Origin: Cephalotrichum gorgonifer
Taxonomy: Eukaryota > Ascomycota > Sordariomycetes > Microascales > Microascaceae
Reading direction: 5' to 3'
Assembly (NCBI GenBank): GCA_900312665.1
Contig: ONZQ02000002.1
Span: forward strand, 2,877,863 to 2,941,862
DNA: 64,000 nucleotides
The position numbers and the translations under genes are program-made. Under the pieces are notes generated by a model. It did no database searches. It had not been told where the DNA came from and worked only from the letters and a program-made list of their open reading frames with translations. Shown in pieces: positions 32,178-42,261 of the stretch; position 1 is the stretch's first letter; each line of letters starts with the position of its first letter.

Positions 32178-33938
32178 TCAGGGTAGCTCCTCGTTGCTAT
32201 AATCCACAACCTTGATATCCCCAGCAAAGGGGCTCCTCGCCCTGATCTTCTCCCCGAACAAGGACAGGACCCACGGAACGGCCATCAGCACAATCGCAAT
32301 CGCACCCAGCAAGCTCCCCGCCACCCCGTATGACAGGTCCCCCCAGAGAAGGTGGGTCACCAGGGGGAATATCCCGGCCAGGAGGTTACGGCACATGCTC
32401 TGCGCGGCCTGGGCGGAGGACGAGTACTGGTGGTACGTGTCGGCGAGATAGTTGAACACGGCGAGGTAGACGCTGAATATGCCCATGGTGCACGCCCCAA
32501 TGGCGATGGTGGGCGCGATCCAGTGCGCTTTGACCTGGGCGCTCCACCCGAACCAGAAGAGGCCGATGGGGAGGAGCATAGACTCGAAGCAGGCGGAGAG
32601 GAGGCGGCCCTCCGGGGTGGCCATCCTGCGCGGGAAGGTCCGGTGGAGGGTGGGCTGGATGAGGATGCTCAGGGTCCCACTGAGGGTGGCGCCGACGATG
32701 ACGGAAACGTAGACGGCACCCACCTGGGTGCTGTTGAAGTTGTAGGTTGCGCGGAAGACGAGGCCAATGCTGCTGAACTGCATGTAGAGGATGGCCCAGG
32801 CGAAGGAGACCCAGGCCGAGAACCAGAACACCACGGATTCGGTGGTGAGGAGGCGGAGGGGGAAGGCGAAGCTGCGCCATAGGAGGCTAATTCCAAGCTC
32901 AGGCTCGTCTAGCTCCGGGGTGAAGTGGATGCGGCGTCTGAGGCCACCCGTGGATCGGGTGGGCCCGGATGTAGGGATGACGGTGAGCTCGCCTTTCTCT
33001 CCCGGTTGGGAGGAGGCGGGGGTTGAATCGTCGTACAAGGCGTCGAAATACTTGTTCAGAGCAGCACACTTCCTCTTCAGCAGGACATTGCTCCGCGTCT
33101 CGTCGAGGAAGAAGATGATATTTAGGCTCGCTGCGGCCAGCAGGATCAACTGGTGGTAAAACACCCACCTCCACCCCGCTCTGTCGACAATCACGCCGCT
33201 GATGAGCGGCCCGAGCCCGACGCCGGAGAAGATAGTCACCGCATACAGCGCCATGGGCAGGTTCCTGTCTTCCTTGTGACACACGTCGGCGATGGCGCCG
33301 CCCGTGAGGGTCGCGTACACGGACGCACCGCACCCGGTGACGAACCGCCCAACGAGCATCCCGGCGAAGGAGTTCGTGACGGCGCAACCCAGGGTGCCCA
33401 GCCAGAACACGAGGCCGGAGCCGACGAAGACCCAGTACCGGCCATAGACCTCGCTGATGGGGGCCAGGATCAGGGGCGAGACGGCGAAGCCCGCCACGAA
33501 GATTGTGATTCCGATGTTGAAGACCGGGGCGGAGATGTCCCACTTCTCCGTGAGGATGTGCGAAGGCATGGCGTACGCGCCTGAGGCGTACGCCGAGATC
33601 ATGGCGGCCAGGATGGGGGCGTTGAGTACCAGCATCTTCTTCCGGCGCGTCCACTCGAAGGGGGAGCCGTGCTTGGGATCGGCTTCTGGTATTGGCACGT
33701 CATTCACACCCCTCGAGCTCAGGAGATCGGAGAGGGAGAATGACTGGTTAAGTGCGCCGACACCGATGGGGATGTCAATGGGGCCATCACCGGCGGTGCT
33801 AGCTCCGAAAGGGGCATGTGGAGGCGGTTGTTCGAGAGAACCCGTCTTCTTCTCATCCCCGCCGCGCTCCTCAGCCGGCGGGTGTTCAACCTCCGCGTCG
33901 ATCGCATCAGGAGCGTTTTCCGCTCTGTGGGACGACAT
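32178..33938 (-). CDS. MFS transporter, DHA1-like multidrug family
   Basis: A single-exon frame of 586 residues from ATG 33938 (MSSHRAENAPDA). The frame is open further upstream to 34085 but only from a TTG, and a TATA box at 34030-34036 lies inside that extension, which supports 33938. An N-terminal hydrophilic region of about 110 residues precedes 12 predicted helices, with SEVYGRYWVF (loop 2-3) and GPLISGVIVDRAGWRWVFY (helix 5), typical of fungal drug:H+ antiporters. A cytoplasmic loop of about 70 residues splits the two halves. It probably exports a toxic compound or metabolite at the plasma membrane. It converges with the LPMO gene, with no evident functional link. Confidence 0.9.
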   Translation of the reverse strand: MSSHRAENAPDAIDAEVEHPPAEERGGDEKKTGSLEQPPPHAPFGASTAGDGPIDIPIGVGALNQSFSLSDLLSSRGVNDVPIPEADPKHGSPFEWTRRKKMLVLNAPILAAMISAYASGAYAMPSHILTEKWDISAPVFNIGITIFVAGFAVSPLILAPISEVYGRYWVFVGSGLVFWLGTLGCAVTNSFAGMLVGRFVTGCGASVYATLTGGAIADVCHKEDRNLPMALYAVTIFSGVGLGPLISGVIVDRAGWRWVFYHQLILLAAASLNIIFFLDETRSNVLLKRKCAALNKYFDALYDDSTPASSQPGEKGELTVIPTSGPTRSTGGLRRRIHFTPELDEPELGISLLWRSFAFPLRLLTTESVVFWFSAWVSFAWAILYMQFSSIGLVFRATYNFNSTQVGAVYVSVIVGATLSGTLSILIQPTLHRTFPRRMATPEGRLLSACFESMLLPIGLFWFGWSAQVKAHWIAPTIAIGACTMGIFSVYLAVFNYLADTYHQYSSSAQAAQSMCRNLLAGIFPLVTHLLWGDLSYGVAGSLLGAIAIVLMAVPWVLSLFGEKIRARSPFAGDIKVVDYSNEELP

Positions 33939-34029
33939 CTTCGTAAAAGTACACACACGGGGTAGTAACGTGGGGGATAGAATTCCAGGTTTCCGGGTTG
34001 GCAGCGGGGAAGATAAGCGGACTTTTGCA

Positions 34030-34036
34030 TTATATA
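34030..34036 (-). promoter_or_regulatory. TATA box of the MFS gene
   Basis: TATATAA on the minus strand, 92 nt before ATG 33938. Confidence 0.55.
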
Positions 34037-35162
34037 ATACGCTCCTCCCTTTCTCTCCCACTCTATTACCCACGGCGGCGGACAAGGGATTTCTAATGAG
34101 TCAAGATTTTTCAGTGGGTTAAGTGCCGGGGTCTAAGGCCGAAATCGGGTAGGAGCGGAGTACCGGAAGTTGTGCCGAGTGGCTGGTCAACCAAAGGGCG
34201 CGGCTCCGGTCCACTCCGCACTTTGAACTTACTGGCTTGGCGCACATCCGGATCCGAAGATAACGCATCTGGTGTAACTAATACCTGTTATCTCCTGTAG
34301 ACTGCAACTGAGAGCAACTGGGAGCATTATTACTTGACGTCAAGTAATATGAGTACGCTACAAACTCTCCATCTGCATGGCGAGGCAACATTGTCGGAAT
34401 TGGGCCGTCGCACTGGGTCGGCTGCAGATGACTCCTGGTGGGATACAAGTACATACAGGTATGATGTTGTGCGCAATTGAGACCTGACTATCAGCCTGTA
34501 TCCACTTGACAAGTGGCGATCTAGGTTGGCGGGGCCTGCGGATGATGTCTCACAAACTACAAGTACTCCCATCCCCATATCCTTGTTCAAGAAACTAAGT
34601 TTGGTTAGTTTGGGAACTATTAATGGTACGCTCAGGACGACACACCAAACAACTAGCACGCCTGACATACAAACCAAACGAAGCTGCCTTGCGGGACAAA
34701 AAGATTTTCCTATCATCAAAAGACACAAGTTGGGTAACTCCGTACGTCCCCTGATATCCCTACACATCTCTCTGACAACAAACCACCCGACTGAAATTCA
34801 GCTTTCATCGACAAATGCAATATAAATCAACCTTATCTCGCTTTCCCACCATGTCCTTCCCATCCATCACAGTTAGCTTCGACGCCGGCCTCGAAAATTC
34901 GTATCCGATATGTCGACATATCATTTCCTCAGAGGTGCTCGCGGATAACTAATGCGAATACCACGTCAGACTCAAGCATTCTTTACGTCAAACCGGTCCA
35001 AGATGGGTGAGATAGCAGGCTAACCTCATGGGCTATATCTAGCTAGCATATGCGAGCGGAAGCTCCGGGTAAACAACGTTTACTTTGTGATCAGCCGACG
35101 GGCAGCAATCCTGTCCTTGGGGTAGTAGTGACGGGCTAGGCATAACATCGCTAGCTACAGTG
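34037..35162. other. Intergenic with one short unassigned frame
   Basis: At 34851 an ATG in good context (CCCACCATG), about 30 nt after an AATATAAAT box, opens 33 codons (MSFPSITVSFDAGLENS...). A plausible GTATCC to CACGTCAG intron could extend it by a few codons. No family or clear continuation is visible, so it is not called as a gene. Nothing else recognised. Confidence 0.35.
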
Positions 35163-37020
35163 TCAGCAGGATGACAGGTGTTGCATAACGTGGGATAGAA
35201 CCATCCTGTATATCGACTCCCACTGGTAGGGTAGCATACCGCGCCTCTTCAGGGAAGGCCTCTTTGACCCCATCAACCGATCCCAGGTCTGGTGTTTCCA
35301 CTGCTGGTAGCTACGGCAATATTCTGATTAGAATCCGTGTCGGTATGCTGGGACCGACGAGCCCATATATATGGTGACTTACGACATCTGGCGAAGCTGG
35401 ACATTCCCATCGATGCGAGGGTCATTCCGAATATACTTTAGAAGGGCGGCCCTGCTCATCTCCCTCCGCCGCTCGCCACGGAAGACAATATCTCCGAGAT
35501 AATACTCCACGAAGATGTTTATTGCCGTCAGCACCTCGCCGGAGGTGAGAGGTGGTCCGTCATCATGCTGGAAGGTAACGGTGAAACCAGGGTCCGGGCG
35601 CTCGAGAATTGTTCGCACGTGTGCCGGGATGAGGGTGCGGATAACGGCGAGCTCAGCCCCGGTAAGGGGGGTCTCTGGAAGGGGCTCACCGTCCGGTCCC
35701 CGTCCAGTGGAGTTATTGAACGGCATCCCGACGGGCCATCGCTCCACGACAAGTTCGGCGGCGGTGGGATCAGCTCTCTCGTGGGTGGCAGCAACGATCG
35801 GGACGGCGGGGGGGTTGGCTGGTGCAGCAGGCGCGGCGATGATCGCGGCGGCTGCGGATTGCGGCGACGTGTGGGTGAGAGCGGGTGGCTGGGGCTGGAC
35901 CTGTTCGATTTGCAAGCCACCATTAGGATTTTCTACTAGGGTACTTGCCTGCTCCTCATCGTGGCCATGCTCCGTGGGGGCGTCGATCTCCATCTCAGGA
36001 GAGAGAGATTCCCTGTCAGTGTCGGATTGGAGATGCGGGGGATTATCGACTTCCGTCTCCACGTCAAGCGGAAGCTGCTCCTCGTGGGTATCTAGAACGG
36101 TCGGAACGACGGTCTCGTCGCTGTCGTATTCAGCGTCCGTCACGGCCCCATCCGAGTCATACCCATCAGATATGGTTCCGTCCGAGACGAAATTGTCAGA
36201 TACACTCCTGTTTGTGCCGGCGCTTCGCCCGCCCAGAGATGCAACATCCGAATCTCCGCCCCCCAACAGGTATCCGAGCTCTTCGTCCCTTCGGAGGATC
36301 TCAAGCTCCTCATCGTAGTACCGGTGTGGCGAGCGCAAGGCTGAGATTCCATGGGGCGGCTGCAGCGGTTCTTGGATGCCGACTTCATAGGGCTCTACGC
36401 TCGTCTCCCTCTGCGGGGGTCTGGGAGTTCCAGGTTCGACTTCTTGCTCAGGATATGGGGATCGTCGGCCTGGGGTGGACGGAGGAGGTGGAGTCAGTGG
36501 GATCAAGTCAAGCTTAGGGTCTGAGCTGTACAGCTCTGGGACAATATCACCCTGAGAAGGGGCGTTGTTGTCATTCCCTTCCGTAGTCTCCGGGTAGGCG
36601 TCAGGTCTGCTCAGGCCCCCCTGCCTCATCTCGTCCGCCTCCCTGAGAAGGTTTGCATACTCGGTCTTCAACTTGTGACTGGCATACTCGGCTTGGTACT
36701 GGGCTTGGTGTTCATTCTGCCCAGCATCATCGCCCGGCTTCCCTTTGACTGGTTTCTCAGAAGAGGTCCACCCAGGTGTCCTATTCATACAAGAAAACGG
36801 GCATTAGTACAGGGACAACAATCATGATATCTCAAGAAAGGCAGAAAGGTCGTACGATTGCCTTGCACTTTCCAGGATAAACCCAGCAAAGCCTCGGGTC
36901 ATCGAGGGATCTCATCCACAGCTCTTCACCGGCCGCGTTCACTAAATTGATGGAAAAGCCAACATCCAGCTCCACTTCCAGCCATCGTGTGATGCGCAAA
37001 GTGTAGACTCCATTGATCAT
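35163..37020 (-). CDS. Uncharacterised protein, acidic/Ser-rich, with a C-terminal module shared with the gene at 38196-39343
   Basis: Minus-strand exons 37020-36869, 36780-35383 and 35310-35163 give 565 residues. The N-terminal exon encodes a compact domain (MINGVYTLRITRWLEVELDV...). The middle is long, low in complexity and rich in Pro, Asp and Ser, with repeated SDG/YDSD units. The C-terminal third looks folded: VERWPVGMPFNN, LTGAELAVIRTL and LLKYIRNDPRIDGNV. The last intron (GTAAGT, phase 2) lies just after the NDPRIDGN block; the neighbouring gene has a phase-2 intron at the matching point after DDPRLRGK. Both continue with a Trp-rich start, YQQWKHQTW here and WSQWRGQL there. The first donor (GTGCAA) is atypical and exon 1 is less certain. 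No signal peptide or membrane helix. I recognise no known domain. Confidence 0.65.
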
Positions 37021-38195
37021 CTTGGAGGTGTGTGATGCGTGAAGGGGTTAACAATGCTAGTATCAATGGGTTCAGCGGTAGTAGGTTCGGTATCAAAGGG
37101 TATTTTCTGGGGTGCTGGGAAAAGAATGGGGAATGACGAGGAAGAAGGAAAGGTCGCGAGGTAGGTGGCTGTTGTTGATGTTATTGAAATAAGTCGCCAG
37201 CAGGGAGTGATGGATAGCTTTTTCTTAATTCAGAACGTGTACTCTGTGGCTGCTCCAATGCTCATGTTCTCTGTCCCTTTCCTACATTTTGTGCTGATGC
37301 CCCAGTCCAGCTATGCCTTCGGGACACGCCACACAGTCTTCAATAACTGCCTCTTGATTGCCAGTGCTACCTATCATTGGGCGCTTTGTTGTCACTTTTG
37401 AGGGTCTTGGCGTGTCCACCACCTAGGGCAACTGTATTTCCTTCTCTGGGACCACTGTACGACATTCCAATGAGCTGTGATGGCCTCAGGTTCCAATATC
37501 CCTTCGTTGCTCTTTCCGTACTTTGCTCTCACAGCTTGCACTTTCTCTAGGGTAGAGGTTTGGATGTGTGCATCGATTCCCGCTTTGAGATTCCATCCTT
37601 TTGCTTCCCACTAAGTAACAAAACCCACCGTTTCAGGACTCTGGGGTCGAGCTCTCCTTCTTGCTGGAACCAGAGTTTCCATTTCAAAGCAGACCATGGC
37701 GAAGGGCTTAACCGAACACGTAAACGATATGGAATAGAGACCACCATGCCACCATAGGTATTGGAAGACTGAAGCCATGAGGCCACGGCAAGATAGACCC
37801 AGGCCTGCTGAGACGGCACTTCGGTCTCAGGACGCACGTTGCCCGCAGAGAATAATCTCACGTCTCACGATGTACCGACATTTCAAGTAGAATACGCACT
37901 AGTCACACCCATGGGCACGAAATAGTTGGATGACCTGGTTAATTACTACCTCTCGAGCTACCTGCAATACTGGGCCTGAAATTATCCACGTCGTTGGCTT
38001 GGGAGGGTCCGCTGAGAGGCCGCTCACCTAGCATCAGCAGTCCTGCCCAAGTCAAACTGATTCCTCCTCCTCTCCTTGGAAACGTCTCCCTCATCTTATA
38101 GCACCCCGGCAAAGCTTCGCCCCCCCGCCCAATCAACCACCCGCCCGTAGCACTTCGATCACTCCCTATCACAGAATATCTGGAGATCGAACACT
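37021..38195. other. Spacer between the two paralogous genes
   Basis: About 1.2 kb. Frames at 37165-37401 (+) and 37547-37861 (-) have no recognisable motif. No RNA gene or repeat seen. Confidence 0.5.
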
Positions 38196-39343
38196 CTAGG
38201 AGGGATTCTGGCTCTTCTTCTGTGAGTCCTTCGCCTTGATCTTCCCCCTACCCTTCCCCTTGCGCCGATCTCGTTTGTGAGGTGGTTTGTCGTAGCATCC
38301 GTCGTTAAGCGCCCTCGTGGCTATTCAGAGGAAAGAGATGTTAGCACCAGCACCATGAATACGGGGAGCCAAACCACTCGGTTCCAATATTGGGGGGATT
38401 CAGGAGGCGTAGGCCAGGATACTTACTGTTGGCGACGGACCGGGCGGACCATCCGCCCAGGTCGCGCTCGCTCAGTTGGCCACGCCACTGACTCCAGCTA
38501 TAAAATAGTGGGTACGTCAGCAAATAATAAACGTGTATGTTTGACGATGTCATAGTAGAAGCACTTACGTGGCTGTGTACTGAGGCTTCCCGCGAAGGCG
38601 CGGGTCATCAAGGGCTTGCACTATCAGATCCCGAAGGCTGTGGCGTGGTTTGTCCTTGTTCTGTCTTCTCTTGTATTCGGTCGCCCAGTAGGGGATCCAG
38701 GTGTCGATCATCCACTTCCAGTCGCTCTCAGTTAGATTGGTGTTTTTGACGGTTGCGAACGGGACATTCTCCTCACTGGGGGCAGCCGTGTTGGTGGTGA
38801 CCTCATTGGGGGAAGACATTTCGGCGTTGGCCACTTCGGGAGCAAATGCGTCAACGACGTCCCCCGTGGGAGCTGAATTTTCGGCTTCAAACGCGATCTG
38901 GACATCAACAAGAACAGGATCGAGCGGGAGATGGTCATCCGATACCTTGGAACAAGCAGGCCCATGACTGGCAGGTAGGTCACCATATTTTTTCTCAAGC
39001 ATGGTCATACACTCTTCGGTGAGCTCTGTGACCCAATCTTGCACTTCGTGATCCAGACCAAGGCGTTCGACTCTACACCAGCCAATAACCCTGGAGGTTA
39101 GCATTCTACATGAATCGGGGTGGTTAGCTCCAGATTTATTCCTTACCGACGCTTTACTAATTCGTGGATGAAAAGGGATAGATACGGATCATCAATGCTC
39201 AACATGTCGATCATTTTGTTGTCAATAGCGCTTCGAATGCTAAATGAGAAGACGCTCGAGTCCAAGGTGTCTTCTTCCATAACCTCGGCAACGATGAGTT
39301 TCTTCGCCTCGTGGGAGGGTATAACGCCCTGGGCGCTATCCAT
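38196..39343 (-). CDS. Uncharacterised protein with basic C-terminal tail, paralogue of 35163-37020
   Basis: Minus-strand exons 39343-39147, 39105-38569, 38497-38427 and 38320-38196 give 309 residues. Introns 2 and 3 have strong GTAAGT donors. The first intron is either 41 nt (as given) or 56 nt with the acceptor at 39091; both keep the frame and differ by five residues. The order is an N-terminal helical part (MDSAQGVIPSHEAKK), an acidic middle, then the shared module (LTESDWKWMIDTW, LIVQALDDPRLRGK, WSQWRGQLSERDL). It ends in a Lys/Arg-rich tail (HKRDRRKGKGRGKIKAK) that looks like a nuclear localisation or nucleic-acid-binding segment. No known domain is recognised. The small exons 3 and 4 are supported by the unbroken frame and good splice sites. 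Confidence 0.68.
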
Positions 39344-40299
39344 GCCTTCGAATGCAAGTGTTTGATTCCCAGGAGTGGATGTTTGATGAAACTGAAGATG
39401 TCCGCAATGAGATGTTTGATGGTGTTGAGAGCTGGGGAGATGTGAGAAGCTAAGCAGAGAAGCAGCCTTTTATGAGATAGGAAACCAATCGTGTGTTCCT
39501 TCCTTTTGGAACTCTCATCAGGCACACCAAGGGCAATGGGAGAAAAGTCTCATGGAAGGTGCCGGAAGAGAGGCTGTCATCATCGGGTGTTGTCGATAGT
39601 CGACAGCTGCTGCATCACCAACACCGAATGTGCAGGATGGCGCTTTCCTAGAGAAATGTGTCACAACTTGAACCAAAGAGAACACTTGAACCAAAGAGAC
39701 TGTATCCTGAGAGTTCTACCTCCTTGGTAGACCTTTAGGTGGTCATACTATCAAATCTCATTCCAGGGGAGGTTTGATTCTCTTGCTGGGGATATCACCA
39801 CCTTCCTCCCCAGTTTCACGAGGACAGGTTCCTCATGTTCTTTCGCACCCTGGTCAAATATCCTTCTGTGCCAATGCTCCCTTGGCCAGCTGTACTGAGT
39901 GATGTTATGAGGAACAGGCAAAATAGGGGTTGCGCACGCCCCCCTCTTTGTGCCGAATTACACCAGGCAAGCCACACATTAGGCAAGGAAGGCTCTACTC
40001 AAAATCATAGGTTGGAACAAGGGCAAGTGGATAAAGAAAGAGAAATGGGATGTCTGCCTGAGAACAGGTTCAAGAAGGAGAACACTAAAGACGAGTAGGC
40101 ATATGTCTACGGCCACATACAATTCTAGAGTGGTTGGGAACCAAAACGGCGCCAGGCCACATGGTCCACCAGCGATGTATTATAAGGCCTAACCAACTCC
40201 TGGCCTTTCGGCGTTTACCACTAGCAATGTAGTCAATCGCATCAGTGTAAGTGGGCAGCTGGATAGTTAACAAAAATGCTGAAAAGGGGCAAAAAGAAG
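39344..40299. other. Intergenic, no supported gene
   Basis: Short open frames only, none with a family signature. A direct repeat of about 16 nt (CACTTGAACCAAAGAGA-like) occurs at 39663-39699. Confidence 0.45.
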
Positions 40300-40394
40300 T
40301 GGTCCGTATGAGGGTCGAACTCATGACCTTGGCATTTACTGCTAAGCCGGATAGCTTATTAGTACCACGCTCTAACCAACTGAGCTAACAGACC
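40300..40394 (-). tRNA. tRNA-Ile (anticodon AAU) with intron, copy 3
   Basis: A 95-nt minus-strand gene with the same arms, anticodon and 21-nt intron as the two copies near 24 and 25.8 kb. It differs at five sites: three in the acceptor stem (GGTCTGT/ACGGACC, leaving one wobble pair instead of two) and two in the intron. The anticodon, D- and T-arms are unchanged. A T5 run follows on the minus strand. Confidence 0.94.
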
Positions 40395-41052
40395 GAGCTC
40401 TGCAAGCTTCTTGGGAAAATTCCGAGCTTCGATTGGCTGACATTCGGTATGCCAAGAGTTTATTTGTCTAGCCAGGCTAACTGCATCCTTGCCCCAGTAC
40501 CCTTCATCTGCACCGCTAGAGGTGAGTAGACTTTGCAATTTTGAACGGGGAAGTATTAGAATGATCTTACAATTCACAGGCTAGGGCCGGGCCTATGCGC
40601 AACAATTAGTTAGAGTAACAACCAACCTCGGGAACTTCACGTACTCTGTTTGGCCAAAAGGTAAACCCAATGTTTAAGGCCATGGAAACAAGTCATCGGT
40701 TTTCGTGATTCAAGATGGCACATTGCGTATCTGGGTAGGAAGCGTAAAGACTGGGGCAAGGATCATCACCATTATCCCGCCACGAGGGTCAGAAACTGGG
40801 AATTTCCCAGGTATTTGGATAGTTGATGGCGCGAGTTCTCTGCAAGTCACTCACTAGCGCTATGGGAAGGGAAGACATGTGGGCCGATGTGTTTGCTGCA
40901 TTGAACTTTCTACTCAACTAGCTAAATCAAGAACTAAACCATCCCTCTCTATCCGTCTAAACCTCTGAACTCCATTCGCCTGCGATATCCCTGACATCGG
41001 CACCCACTCAACCTCCTTCTTCCCTCATGTTCCTGCCCATTCAAGAAGCCGA
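40395..41052. other. Intergenic, no supported gene
   Basis: 658 nt. The 72-codon frame at 40359-40577 runs into the tRNA and is not considered coding. Confidence 0.5.
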
Positions 41053-41611
41053 CTACCCAGAGTATCCGACGGTTCCCGCAAGGTAGTGGATCCGCGCGAT
41101 TCCCTCCTCGTAGGAAACGTCAACAGGCTCCTCAAGTGCAGCGAGAATCGCAGCCATGCAGTCGTCTATCAAGAAGATTGCCTCAGTTAGACATGACTCC
41201 TCCAAAATGAACATAAAGAACGGGCTAGGGTATACATACCGCACATGTCATCGATATCCTTGGCCAAGAGCGGGAAGTTGGCGATGGGCTGGCCGGTGGA
41301 GAGGTCCCGGAGGGGCACCAGGACGCCGGTGTAGCCCGAGGTCAGTCTGTTCGCGAGCCGCGCGATGGCATTGTCGAGCCTATTGAGTGGGACCGGTTAG
41401 CAAGATGATGAATGCAGAGGCTAAACGAAGGCCGAACTCGCTTCAGCATATGAGTGATATAGCGATCCTCACTGCGCTCGGCCTCAGTCGAGCGGTCCTC
41501 CATTTGGGATCGGATCTCCTTGAAGATGGCCAAGTAGAGCCAGGCGCCCCAAGTCTCTTGTATCCGCCGCTGCCAGCTCTGGAAATCTTGCTCGTAGTTG
41601 TTTGCGTTCAT
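41053..41611 (-). CDS. Small uncharacterised protein, three exons, probable GC-AG first intron
   Basis: Exons 41611-41442, 41379-41240 and 41165-41053 give 140 residues. Exon 1 encodes a helical, charged segment (MNANNYEQDFQSWQRRIQET). Exon 2 reads LDNAIARLANRLTSGYTGVL, and exon 3 DDCMAAILAALEEPVDVSYE to the stop. The second intron is GTATGT to GATAG. The first keeps the frame only with a GC donor (AA|GCGAGT) joined to the AATAG acceptor; the nearby GT (GTTCGG) would shift into a frame with an early stop. No signal peptide, membrane helix or known domain. Helices are predicted throughout, which suggests a small coiled or bundle protein. It is the third uncharacterised minus-strand gene in this stretch. 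Confidence 0.55.
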
Positions 41612-42261
41612 TGCTGCGGTTTGTCGATCGACGGATATCCCGCTTAGATGGTGGGTGGTATGCGGCGGTGGGTTGAGAAAGCTGTGTTCAGGGATTAAGA
41701 GAGAGGGTTTGTTGGCGAGTGAATGGCTCTTAAATTTCCCTTGAACGAGGACTTGGAGTTAGTTAGAACGGAGGTAGGCCCTGGGAAGGTTTCAGTCTAT
41801 TCAACTTGCCATTGTTCATAACCATGCGTCGAATTACCCACCTAGAATTCACGGAAACTATGTAAAGCAGCCCTAGAAGTTCCTATTGTCTAGGTCAATG
41901 GGCTAATGAAGGCGAGTTCGTTGGCGAGTCGAATGACTCAGAGGTAACTGGAGCCTGGTAGGCCTGGTGGGAAGGTGAGGACGAGCCAGGACACTCAAGA
42001 AGTTGCGAAACTAAGTTGTCTGGTTCTAGGGGTAAATTAGGCACCAGCCATCAAAAGCGATCTGGAACATGGGAGAGGCCTAGAAATGCGTGGGCTTCAA
42101 AGGGCGTCTCCGTTTAGCATTCCAAGAATCATGATTCTATAGACTTAAATACCATGAGGGCCTTGCTCAAGGGTGGGAGCTTCCGAAACTAGAACTGAGA
42201 ACAGAGTATGTGGTAATCGTACATTAACATTACTATACATTGTATTTTATGACAAAATTCG
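41612..42261. other. Intergenic, no supported gene
   Basis: 650 nt with two near-copies of a GTTGGCGAGT(C/G)GAATG segment (about 41710 and 41920). Nothing else seen. Confidence 0.45.

Noticed and set aside
33939..34085. N-terminal extension of the MFS protein
   Set aside because: Starts at TTG and overlaps the TATA box; ATG 33938 is better.
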